From assembly GCF_003205875.1 (NCBI RefSeq), contig NZ_PUBZ01000108.1, forward strand, positions 1-43,210: a stretch of 43,210 bases of DNA, in the 5' to 3' direction. This document shows, one piece after another, positions 24,541 through 32,328 of this stretch (positions within the stretch are counted from its first letter, which is position 1; each line of letters begins with the position of its first letter). Below the pieces are notes generated by a model that searched no databases, had not been told where the DNA came from, and saw only the letters and a program-made list of their open reading frames with translations. Source of the DNA: Herpetosiphon llansteffanensis. Its GTDB lineage: Bacteria > Chloroflexota > Chloroflexia > Chloroflexales > Herpetosiphonaceae. Made by a program: the position numbers and the translations under genes.

Positions 24541-25019
24541 GTATTCGGATTGGATTAATTATTCTTAGCTTGGTTGCATGTCTCGGTTTAGTCAATTATA
24601 GCGTCGTACAACGCGAAGAAATTATCAATACAGGGCGGGTGGTCTATCTCGAATTAGCGCCTGTTGATCCACGTTCGCTGTTACAAGGCGATTATATGCG
24701 CTTGAACTACGAAACATTTCCGCGCTCGTATGATCAAGCGTATTCGCCACGTGGCATCTTGGTGATTACGCTTGATGAGCAAAACATTGGCAGATTCAGC
24801 CATTTTGAATATGGTGAGCAACCCTTGGCCGCCAACCAACAGCGGCTTAAATATCGCTCGAATGGCTATGATGTGCAGATTGCAGGCGAATCGTTTTTCT
24901 TTGAAGAAGGGACTGGCGAGCGCTTTACTGCTGGCAAGTATGCTGAATTTCGAGTTAACGCTGCTGGCGAGCTGGCCTTGGTTGGCTTGCGGGATAAAGA
25001 TTTGCAGCTGATCAAATAA
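24537..25019 (+). CDS. GDYXXLXY domain membrane-anchored protein
   Basis: A 160-residue protein with an N-terminal membrane anchor (~1-24) and a soluble outside domain. The family motif is complete: GDYMRLNY (consensus GDYxxLxY), preceded by LELAPVDPRSLLQ. The rest is beta-rich, with RFTAGKYAEFRVNAAGELAL near the end. It is the third gene of the DUF2157-DUF4401-GDYXXLXY operon, with a 4-nt ATGA overlap upstream. Function is unknown. The dispersed repeat at 25023-25160 begins right after the stop codon and supplies a G5/C5 hairpin that could end the transcript. Confidence 0.92.
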   Translation: MSIRIGLIILSLVACLGLVNYSVVQREEIINTGRVVYLELAPVDPRSLLQGDYMRLNYETFPRSYDQAYSPRGILVITLDEQNIGRFSHFEYGEQPLAANQQRLKYRSNGYDVQIAGESFFFEEGTGERFTAGKYAEFRVNAAGELALVGLRDKDLQLIK

Positions 25020-25367
25020 TTTTTGCCACCCTTCCGTCCCGCCAGCGGGAAACGCAGGGGGTTTTCAGCCCCCTGCACCCCCAAATATTTGTTTGCTGGA
25101 TTATTGTTAAGCTTCCTTGATCCCCAACATTCGTGCTCTTTGCGCTCTTGGCGGTTTCGGGTTAGGGATCGGGGGTCAGGGGCTGGGGATCTGTTATTTT
25201 TTCAATCCCCAAATTCTTAGCCAACCCTAATGATTTACCGATAGCCAAAAGCCTAGAGCCTCACTTCCTCTGCGCCGCTGCGTTAAAACTTCCTGACCCC
25301 TCGCCGCTTCGTGCTCTTCGCGCTCCCATTTCCCGATCCCCGATCCCCAACCCCCTCTTCCTCAACA
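25020..25367. repeat. intergenic region: dispersed repeat plus heptamer words
   Basis: A 348-nt gap between convergent genes. 25023-25160 is the second copy of the ~120-bp repeat at 10970-11100 (hairpin 25054-25076). Then come degenerate 7-nt words: GGGATCG/GGGGTCA-type at 25161-25193, a GCCAAAAGCCTAGAGCC-type stretch at 25241-25260, a reversed form of the AACGCAG..GCGCAGAGG word at 25267-25288, TTCGTGCTCTTCG at 25306-25320, and CCCGATC units at 25331-25366. No gene is seen. Confidence 0.75.
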
Positions 25368-26648
25368 TTACAATGCTTCTGCTGGAGCTTGATTGAGGCT
25401 TGGCTCATTGATAGTTGCTTCTTGGGCTTGATGGCTTTCCATGGTCATAACTGAGCGCAAACCAAAGCCCAAAACCCCCATTGCAATTGTGACAACTCCG
25501 CCAAGAATGTACCAAATGCGTAGCCCAAAAGCATCAGCGATTGGCCCAGCGAGCAATAAACCAATTGGAGCCATGGCTGTAGCAAAACTTCCCACCAAGG
25601 AAAAGACCCGACCCTGCAATTCGGGGGCAATTACGCCTTGGATCATCGCGCCAAACGAGCCATTGACAATGGGCAAGCTCAAGCCAACCAAGCCGTTCAT
25701 CACAATTGCGCCCCAAATCAATGAGCTTGGCATGATGCCCAAGAAGAGCGTAAATGCTCCAAGCAGCACAAGCCCAAACAACGCAGTGACGATGCGGCGT
25801 TTGAAGCCACCCCACACACTGAGCAAAACGCCTCCAAGAATAATTCCAATCGAGAGTGCTGCTTCCATCCAGCCCAACTCGCTGGCTCCGCCGCCAAAAA
25901 TTTTGGTGACCAAGAGTGGCAACAACGAACCAACTGGCGTGATAACCAAATTGATCACGCTGACCATAATCAAGCTAATCAACAAGCCACGCCAGCCAAT
26001 CACATAGGCGAAGCCTTCGCGCATATCTTGCCAAAAAGTGACAGTGCGGTTGGCATCGCGTTGCGGCTGAGGAATGCGCACAAACAACAAGGGCAAAATG
26101 GCCAACAATGCCGTAATTATGTCAATTGACAAGACCGCTTGCAAGGGAAATGTGGCAACCAGCCAAGCTCCCAACGGAGCAGCGACAATGTTCATGCCGC
26201 CATTTAAGGCTTGGTTTAGGCCTTGAACGCGGGCTAAATGGGTTTTTGGCACCAACAACACCGTTGAAGCACCCATGGCCGTGGCGTGGAAACGCTCACA
26301 GACTGAGCGCAGCAATAAGGCAGCATAAATTTGCCAAATTGCATCCGAGCCTTGCCAGAAGAGCAATGCCAAGCCAATCGTCACCAGCATCGAGCAGGCA
26401 TCTGCCACCAGCATAATCACTTGGCGATTCATGCGGTCGACCCATGTGCCAATAAATGGCGAGAGCAGAACCGCTGGCAGCATGGCCATTAATGAGGCAA
26501 ATGCCAAGGTTGTGGCCGAACCAGTGCGCAGGGTCAAATTCCAAATAAGCGCGAATTGAACCAATTGACTGCCAATTAATGAACAAACTTGGCCCAGCCA
26601 AATACTGAGAAAGCGACCGAGCCAAGGTGATGATGATTGATCGTGCAT
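25368..26648 (-). CDS. MFS efflux transporter, EntS/macrolide-exporter-like
   Basis: A 426-residue inner-membrane protein with about 12 transmembrane segments and a polar C-terminal tail. Conserved features are the motif FIGTWVDRMNRQ between TM2 and TM3, and GMNIVAAPLGAWL, typical of the EntS/MefA-type drug and siderophore exporters. AGAGGAG lies 6 nt before the ATG. It is not in an obvious operon: the neighbouring secreted dehydrogenase gene is 245 nt upstream and a hairpin lies in that gap. The exported compound cannot be inferred. Confidence 0.9.
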   Translation of the reverse strand: MHDQSSSPWLGRFLSIWLGQVCSLIGSQLVQFALIWNLTLRTGSATTLAFASLMAMLPAVLLSPFIGTWVDRMNRQVIMLVADACSMLVTIGLALLFWQGSDAIWQIYAALLLRSVCERFHATAMGASTVLLVPKTHLARVQGLNQALNGGMNIVAAPLGAWLVATFPLQAVLSIDIITALLAILPLLFVRIPQPQRDANRTVTFWQDMREGFAYVIGWRGLLISLIMVSVINLVITPVGSLLPLLVTKIFGGGASELGWMEAALSIGIILGGVLLSVWGGFKRRIVTALFGLVLLGAFTLFLGIMPSSLIWGAIVMNGLVGLSLPIVNGSFGAMIQGVIAPELQGRVFSLVGSFATAMAPIGLLLAGPIADAFGLRIWYILGGVVTIAMGVLGFGLRSVMTMESHQAQEATINEPSLNQAPAEAL

Positions 26649-26800
26649 TGCTAGCTCCTCTGGTTGAAACTAGCCACACTATAGTTGGCTCAGGCCATGA
26701 TCGGCAGCCCGCAAAAGGTGTATCTTGCATATGTAGCCAGCATGAGCCTGATTATGGGTCGATTGCCAAGCACTACACCTTTTGGCGTGGAGCAAGCCAA

Positions 26801-26829
26801 CGCCCTTTGATCAGCTCGATCAAAGGGCG
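26801..26829. terminator. perfect 12-bp stem hairpin
   Basis: CGCCCTTTGATC (26801-26812) and GATCAAAGGGCG (26818-26829) are exact reverse complements with a 5-nt loop. It is 65 nt beyond the stop of the PQQ dehydrogenase gene on the minus strand and upstream of the MFS gene. There is no U-tract, as with the other hairpins here. Confidence 0.6.
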
Positions 26830-26893
26830 CAAATGATTTGAGGTTTAGATTCCGATGACCACTCCCGATTCCCAACACTGGCTGTCCAAGAGG

Positions 26894-29032
26894 CTACTTG
26901 CGCACAACTGGCAAGTAGACCTGCTCTGGCATAAATTCTTCATAGACTGCGGTGTAGGTTGTGGCGCTGGCAGGAGTTGTAAAGCTGCGTGGATTGCTGG
27001 TGTTATTATCGCTCCAGCGCACAAACCGCCACCAGCGATTGTTATCGGTATACACTGGCGCAGTTACTTGTAACACATAGCCCTGCCATGAAACAAACGC
27101 AGCATCGGCCTCGATTGGGTCGTTGTTGACCACGAAGTTGGCGTTAGCATTCGGCGTTGAAGCCAAGGTTACATTAACTTTGCGTGGTTGGAGCGTTTGG
27201 GTAACGACATGGCTCAAGCCGCTATTATCGGTCGCGGTTAGCTCTAGCTCCAAGTAGCTGTTGCTGGCGGCCAGCAAATCTTCCGGCGCTGGCGCGGTAA
27301 AGCTAAAGCTATTGGTCGTTGGCTGGGTCAAAAAGGGGTGGGTGTGGGTATCGTGATGCAAAATCACTTTCCACGATAAGGCACTTGCTGGCAATTGGCC
27401 TTGTTCCGCATCGCTTGCTTGGCCACGTACCTGAATGCTTTGGCCAACCGCGAAGAGTGCGCTCGGGCTTGGTTGAGTGATGCTGGCCACTGGTGCGCTT
27501 GCACCAACCCGCACAACGCTTTGGCTGACGCTCGATATATCGCCATTGCTACCGCGCAGATACAAGGTTGCAGTGTACGTACCGTTAGTTGGATAGGTGT
27601 AAGATGTGCTGGCAGTGCTGGTTTGGCGCGTCGTGCCATTGCCAAAATTCCAGAAGTAGGTTGCACCGCTGCTTGGCGTGGTTGCGCTAAAGGTTACTGC
27701 TAATGGGGCAGCACCAAAACTGGGGTTCGCAGTAAAGGCTGAGTTTAAGCCAGCTGCGCCATTGTAGCTAATGCGGCGAATTTCGCCACCATTAGCGTAG
27801 GTTGCATAATATAAGGCTTGTTGTGCACCATTGGGGCCAAACGCCATATGCGTCACTGAGCCAGGATTATCCGAGAAGGTTATGACTGAGCTATACGGCG
27901 CTTGAGCTGAAATCATAAAAATTTTGCCACACACATAATCGCCAAACATATAGCCGCTGTAATTGCTGGGGAAAGTATTGGCAGGCACAAACGCGCCACC
28001 AGTAATCGAATTACAGTTGGTAAATGGCGCACCTGCGTTGCCATGACTATATTCATAAATTGGGTCGATCATGTTGGCAGGAGTTGGCGAACATGGGCCG
28101 CTGGTATTATTGACGCGCGTACCTTCACGACAATTCCAGCCATAATCCTTGCCTGCAACAACTTCGTCAATTTCTTCGCGCACGTTTTGGCCAACATCAT
28201 TGACAAACAAGCGTACGCCAGGCGCATTTGGATCAAAGGTCATGCGATAGGGATTGCGAAAGCCCCAAGCCCAGGTTTCTTGGCAAATCGTGCCGCTGGC
28301 AGCTGCGCCAGCATTACAACGGGCTGTGCCAGTGCCAAGAAATGGATTATCGCTAGGAATCGTGCCGTCGGCATTGATGCGCAAAATTTTGCCCAGCAAG
28401 GTATGGCGTTCACGTGAGGCATCGTTGGCCCCACCACAGCCGCTATCGAGATAATCGCAGCCGCCATCGCCAACGCTCACATAGAGCTTGCCATCTTTGC
28501 CAAAGCCAAGATCGCCAGCATTGTGATTGCCATTGTATGACGTAATGTTATCAAGCAAGACCGACTCTGAGCTTAGATCGAGTACATTATTGCTCCAGGT
28601 AAAGCGGGAAACCCGATTAACTGGATTGACCGTTTCACTCTGTTGGGGGCAACTGTTGGGGGTTTGGTTAAATTTGTTGAAGGTATAGTAGACATAGACA
28701 TATGGTCGTCCGCTGGTAAATTGCGGGTCAACCGCAATGCCTAACAAACCGCGCTCGAAATCGTAGCAAACCCGCGAGCCAAGGCTTAGCACCGTGCGCG
28801 TGCTGGTGCCGTTCCAGCCTAATAATTGACCATTCTGTTGGGTAATCAACATTTCGCCTGATGGCAACCAAGTAAACGCGGTTGGCGCATCAAGGCTACT
28901 AGCGGGAACAACGACGGTTTGGGTAAATCCAGCAGGGACAGCATTGGGGGCGACATTAGGCTGAACTTGGCGAATAAATGGAATCGAAAAGCTCGAAACG
29001 ATCAGCGCAACCAGGATAAGCCAACGCGACAT
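26894..29032 (-). CDS. secreted PQQ-dependent sugar dehydrogenase with PKD domain
   Basis: A 712-residue exported protein; AAGGAGG lies 4 nt before the ATG. Residues 1-~20 are a hydrophobic leader (signal peptide or uncleaved anchor). Residues ~35-415 form a six-bladed propeller of the soluble glucose/sorbosone dehydrogenase family (QQNGQLLGWNG, ERGLLGIAVDPQF, SYNGNHNAGDLGFG, VSVGDGGCD, WAWGFRNPYRM with the catalytic His and Arg positions). Residues ~425-510 are a PKD domain (YFWNFGNGTTRQ, YTYPTNGTYTATL), then Ig/BACON-like modules. The protein ends with YLPVVRK. Such enzymes oxidise sugars with PQQ; no PQQ synthesis gene is here. The many paired Cys suggest disulfides. Confidence 0.92.
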   Translation of the reverse strand: MSRWLILVALIVSSFSIPFIRQVQPNVAPNAVPAGFTQTVVVPASSLDAPTAFTWLPSGEMLITQQNGQLLGWNGTSTRTVLSLGSRVCYDFERGLLGIAVDPQFTSGRPYVYVYYTFNKFNQTPNSCPQQSETVNPVNRVSRFTWSNNVLDLSSESVLLDNITSYNGNHNAGDLGFGKDGKLYVSVGDGGCDYLDSGCGGANDASRERHTLLGKILRINADGTIPSDNPFLGTGTARCNAGAAASGTICQETWAWGFRNPYRMTFDPNAPGVRLFVNDVGQNVREEIDEVVAGKDYGWNCREGTRVNNTSGPCSPTPANMIDPIYEYSHGNAGAPFTNCNSITGGAFVPANTFPSNYSGYMFGDYVCGKIFMISAQAPYSSVITFSDNPGSVTHMAFGPNGAQQALYYATYANGGEIRRISYNGAAGLNSAFTANPSFGAAPLAVTFSATTPSSGATYFWNFGNGTTRQTSTASTSYTYPTNGTYTATLYLRGSNGDISSVSQSVVRVGASAPVASITQPSPSALFAVGQSIQVRGQASDAEQGQLPASALSWKVILHHDTHTHPFLTQPTTNSFSFTAPAPEDLLAASNSYLELELTATDNSGLSHVVTQTLQPRKVNVTLASTPNANANFVVNNDPIEADAAFVSWQGYVLQVTAPVYTDNNRWWRFVRWSDNNTSNPRSFTTPASATTYTAVYEEFMPEQVYLPVVRK

Positions 29033-29049
29033 ACTTCCTCCTTAAACAC

Positions 29050-29092
29050 AACCACCGCGAACAAAGCCCTAAAAACCTTGTGCGCGGTGGTT
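29050..29092 (-). terminator. hairpin between acyl-CoA dehydrogenase and PQQ dehydrogenase genes
   Basis: AACCACCGCG (29050-29059) pairs with CGCGGTGGTT (29083-29092), a perfect 10-bp stem with a 23-nt loop. It starts 24 nt after the acyl-CoA dehydrogenase stop on the minus strand and ends 8 nt before the next gene's ribosome site, so it probably separates the two transcripts. Confidence 0.6.
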
Positions 29093-29115
29093 TCCGCTCC
29101 GATGGCTAGCGCTGT

Positions 29116-30363
29116 TTAAGCGTTCCAAGCCTCTTCGTCGTAGGCTGGCAACTCACAGCGTAAGGGCTTGTTTTCGCGCTCTGAGAGCGCAAAATCTGCT
29201 TGCAACAACTCTTGAAGCTCGCGGGTTCCTTCGTAGATCACCGCGCCGCGACTGTTGCGCAAGTAGCGTTCAACAGGATACTCATCGCTAAAGCCATAAG
29301 CACCGTGAATTTGAATTGCATCATTGGCGCAGTTGAAGCTTTCAACCGTAGCGTGCCATTTGGCCAAGGTAGTTTCGCGGGTGTTGCGAACGCCTTGGTT
29401 TTTGAGCCAGCCAGCGCGATAGCACAACAAGCGCGCGGTTTCCAATTTCAGCACCATATGGCTGATCATGCGCTTAACCAACTGGTGTTGGCCGATTGGC
29501 ACGCCGAAGGTTTCGCGCTCTTTGGCATATTTGACCGAAGCCTCTAAGGCAGCTTGGATCAAGCCAGTTGCGCCGGTTGCCACGGTGTAGCGCCCGTTAT
29601 CCAAGGCGGTCATGGCAATTTTGAAGCCTTCGCCTTCTTCGCCCAAGCGGTTGGCAACTGGTACGCGTACATTTTCAAAAATGACGCTGCCAGTGTTGCC
29701 AGCTCGCACGCCCAACTTGCCATGAATTGGCACCGTTGAAACGCCTTCAAAGCTACGTTCGACGATAAAAGCGGTCATGCCGCGTTGTTTTTTGGCTTTG
29801 TCGGTGTAGGCAACCACCAAATAGTGGTCGGCCAAATCCGAGAGGCTAATCCAAGTTTTTTCGCCATTGAGAATATAGTGATCGCCTTCGAGCACGGCGG
29901 TCGATTGCATGCCTGCAACGTCGGTGCCAGCGTTTGGCTCGGTCAGACAATAGGCAGCAATTTTTGCGCCAGTAGCTTGCGGCACCAGATATTTTTGCTT
30001 TTGTTCTTCAGTGCCCCATTGGAAGACTGCCAATGAGTTGAGGCCAGTATGCACGCTGAGAATCACCCGCAGCGATGTATCGACCCGCTCTAGTTCTTCA
30101 CAAACGACTGCAAGGCCCAAATAGTCGAAGCCTGCGCCGCCGTATTTTTGGGGTAAACACACGCCGAGAAAACCGAGTTCGCCCATTCGTTTGATAATTG
30201 GCACCATGTGCTCGGCGGTTCCGGCATGGTCACCAGCGCCCTTGCGATCCCATTCGCGAATATAGGGGGCGACTTCTTTTTCAGCAAAATCGCGCACAGT
30301 TTTACGCAGCATATCGTGCTGTTCGTTAAGCAAAAAACCGTAATTTTCGGTCCAATCAATCAT
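29116..30363 (-). CDS. acyl-CoA dehydrogenase
   Basis: A 415-residue flavoenzyme. N-terminal helical domain ~1-125, beta domain ~125-240 (CLTEPNAGTDVAGMQSTA, the FAD-contact segment), C-terminal helical domain ~240-390. The base Glu at about 378 lies in IYEGTRELQ, the usual place in short- and medium-chain enzymes. It introduces the alpha-beta double bond into acyl-CoA. GAGGT lies about 10 nt before the ATG. It stands alone: repeats upstream, hairpin downstream. The acyl chain length or branched-chain specificity is not resolved. Confidence 0.95.
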   Translation of the reverse strand: MIDWTENYGFLLNEQHDMLRKTVRDFAEKEVAPYIREWDRKGAGDHAGTAEHMVPIIKRMGELGFLGVCLPQKYGGAGFDYLGLAVVCEELERVDTSLRVILSVHTGLNSLAVFQWGTEEQKQKYLVPQATGAKIAAYCLTEPNAGTDVAGMQSTAVLEGDHYILNGEKTWISLSDLADHYLVVAYTDKAKKQRGMTAFIVERSFEGVSTVPIHGKLGVRAGNTGSVIFENVRVPVANRLGEEGEGFKIAMTALDNGRYTVATGATGLIQAALEASVKYAKERETFGVPIGQHQLVKRMISHMVLKLETARLLCYRAGWLKNQGVRNTRETTLAKWHATVESFNCANDAIQIHGAYGFSDEYPVERYLRNSRGAVIYEGTRELQELLQADFALSERENKPLRCELPAYDEEAWNA

Positions 30364-30690
30364 GGCTTGTTCTACCTCGTGTGTGCTGTATAGCTCGTCG
30401 CTTGCCCCATTGCAAGCAACATGTAGCTCCTAGCATAGCATATCTTGGCAATTTGCGGGTAGCAGTGAGAACATAGAGCAAAGAGCATAGAACATAGCAT
30501 TTGGGGGTCAGCGGTCAGGGGCTGGGGATCAGTTGGTCATCCTAGAGCTAAGCCCTTCGCGATCTTCGCGGTTCCGAGCCTTCGTGGATCGTATTTTTAA
30601 CGCAGAGGCGCAGAGGATAGAATGGCTATTGGCTGTAGGCTATAGGCTTTGGGCTATTGGAACAATAATTTGTGGAGAACAATGAGATCA

Positions 30691-30737
30691 GTGCTCCCCT
30701 CGCCCGCGTTCAGTGGGAGAGGGGCTGGGGGTGAGGG
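30691..30737. repeat. half copy of the palindromic element (copy C)
   Basis: This 47-nt segment is nearly the exact reverse complement of the left arm of the elements at 13738 and 16849 (GTGCTCCCCTCGCCCGCGTT.. to ..GGGGGTGAGGG). The other arm is absent, which suggests a solo arm left by deletion or an independent unit. Confidence 0.75.
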
Positions 30738-30827
30738 CATGTACCTCGTTGCTAATCCAATGAACCAGTACAGAAAATACATTAAGGATAAAAGATTTCT
30801 ATCGTTAAAAGCCAATAGCCCAAAGCC

Positions 30828-30872
30828 TCAAGTGCTTCGTGGTTCCAAAGTATTGATCCACGAAGCACTTGA
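30828..30872. repeat. perfect 15-bp inverted repeat
   Basis: TCAAGTGCTTCGTGG (30828-30842) is the exact reverse complement of CCACGAAGCACTTGA (30858-30872), loop 15 nt. It is built from the same CACGAAG word that is tandemly repeated elsewhere. It lies 89 nt beyond the xylose isomerase stop (minus strand), so it may end that operon. Confidence 0.65.
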
Positions 30873-30960
30873 AACATAGTTTTTGACTTTTGCCTTCTGC
30901 CTTTTGATTTTTGCGCTTGGCCATCAGCATTTCATCCCTCATCCCTCATAATTCATCCTT

Positions 30961-32109
30961 CTAGCGGGCTCCCATCAACAATTCGAAGGTCAGTTGATCG
31001 AGCTTTTCGTAGCCGAGGCCGCGTGCGCCAAGCGCTTGGCGATCGAATTGATAGGCTTTGAGCGCGGCAGCCCGTTCTGGCGTATACGCGCCACGGAATG
31101 GCTCAACCTCAGCATTTGGCGCATTAATTTGGGCCAAGAGCGCTTGAATTTCGGCATCGGCGTTGAAACGCTTAACTTTTTCGGCCAAGATTTCGTAGGT
31201 TCGCATACAGCCACGAGCAAAATCTTTAACGCCCTCAAGATCTTCGCTGCGATAGGCGTGAGCATCGAAGTGCAATGGGCCATCGTAGCCAGCATCTTGC
31301 AGCAATTTGACCAAGAAAAAGCTTTGTTTGTAGTTTTGCGCGCCAAAACGATAATCTTGGTCGTAGCGCCCACTATTTTGATCGTTCAGGTCGATATGGA
31401 ACAGTTTGCCTGCATCAATCGCCTGCGCCACAGCATGGGTAAAGTTCAACCCAGCCATGGTTTCGTGGGCAACTTCTGGGTTTACGCCAACCATTTCTGG
31501 TTGATCGAGGGTCTGAATAAAACCCAACATGGCTCCGGTGGTGGGCAAAAAGATGTCGCCACGTGGCTCGTTGGGCTTGGCTTCCAACGCAAAGCGATAG
31601 CCATAACCTTGGGCGTTGCTATATTCACACAAGAAGTTGAGCGCTTCGCGGAACCATTTCAAGCCTTCGAGCAAGTTTTTCGAGGCATCGGTTTCGCTGC
31701 CTTCGCGGCCACCCCAAAAAACGTAGGTTTTAGCGCCAAACTCTGCGCCCAAATCCATCGCGGCCATCGTTTTTTGCAAGGCATAGGCTCGTACAGCAGG
31801 ATCGTTGCTGGTAAATGCGCCATCTTTGAAGGCTGCATGGCCAAACAAATTGGTGGTTGCCATTGGCACAACCAAGCCAGTATCCTTGAGTGCTTGCTTG
31901 AAATCGGCCACAATTTGGGCTTTTTGGCTGGCGCTGGCATCAATCGGCACTAAATCGTTATCGTGAAAATTAACACCCCACGCTCCAACTTCGGCCAAGA
32001 GATGCACAATCTCAACTGGTGAGAGGGTTTTGCGCACTGGTTCGCCAAATGGATCGCGCCCGACATTGCCGACTGTCCATAATCCGAAGCTAAACTTATG
32101 CTGGGTCAT
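30961..32109 (-). CDS. xylA: xylose isomerase, class I
   Basis: A 382-residue cytoplasmic enzyme that interconverts D-xylose and D-xylulose. The length and the start [19 protein letters not shown] mark the shorter (class I, Streptomyces/Thermus-like) type. Active-site segments are present: [28 protein letters not shown] and FHIDLNDQ, holding the metal ligands and the catalytic His. AAGGA lies 8 nt before the ATG. It is the last gene of the alpha-xyloside cluster, 219 nt after the alpha-xylosidase. Xylulokinase is absent from the window and must be elsewhere. Confidence 0.97.
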   Translation of the reverse strand: MTQHKFSFGLWTVGNVGRDPFGEPVRKTLSPVEIVHLLAEVGAWGVNFHDNDLVPIDASASQKAQIVADFKQALKDTGLVVPMATTNLFGHAAFKDGAFTSNDPAVRAYALQKTMAAMDLGAEFGAKTYVFWGGREGSETDASKNLLEGLKWFREALNFLCEYSNAQGYGYRFALEAKPNEPRGDIFLPTTGAMLGFIQTLDQPEMVGVNPEVAHETMAGLNFTHAVAQAIDAGKLFHIDLNDQNSGRYDQDYRFGAQNYKQSFFLVKLLQDAGYDGPLHFDAHAYRSEDLEGVKDFARGCMRTYEILAEKVKRFNADAEIQALLAQINAPNAEVEPFRGAYTPERAAALKAYQFDRQALGARGLGYEKLDQLTFELLMGAR

Positions 32110-32328
32110 GATTTAATTCCTTATCTTGATTCACGAAGAGCACGAAGGATGAAACCACGAAGGACACGAAGAGCACGAAGGTTAAGTTTTTTAGCCACAG
32201 ATTGCACAGATTAGCTCAGATTAATTATTGCCATCGCCTTATTGCTCTTTTGCCTTTTAACGTTAATTCATCCCTCATCCTTCATCCTTCATCCTTTCTC
32301 CCCTCTGTTCTTACTAGTCCCTAACTTC
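32110..32328. repeat. heptamer-word spacer between xylA and the alpha-xylosidase gene
   Basis: A 219-nt gap inside the cluster. It holds CACGAAG 9-mers (32133-32180), a reversed AATCTGTG..ATCTG word (32193-32221), and GGATGAA heptamers reversed (32269-32301). Transcription from the upstream promoter would have to pass through it. No hairpin terminator is apparent. Confidence 0.7.

Larger units (their letters stand above)
30364..30960. repeat. intergenic region full of tandem heptamer words
   Basis: A 597-nt gap. Words in order: GAACATA/GAGCATA units (30477-30500), GGGGGTC/GGGGATC units (30501-30530), TTCGCG/TTCGTGG units (30555-30590), AACGCAGAGGCGCAGAGG (30599-30616), GGCTATT heptamers (30624-30660), the half element at 30691-30737, GCCAATAGCCC..GCCT (30810-30827), a 15-bp hairpin at 30828-30872, AAAGTCA-type words reversed (30883-30915), and reversed GGATGAA words (30935-30959). 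No gene was found. Promoters for the acyl-CoA dehydrogenase were not identified. Confidence 0.75.

Noticed and set aside
30994-31953. A 319-residue plus-strand frame antisense to xylA
   Set aside because: The minus strand encodes a full xylose isomerase; the plus frame has no motifs.
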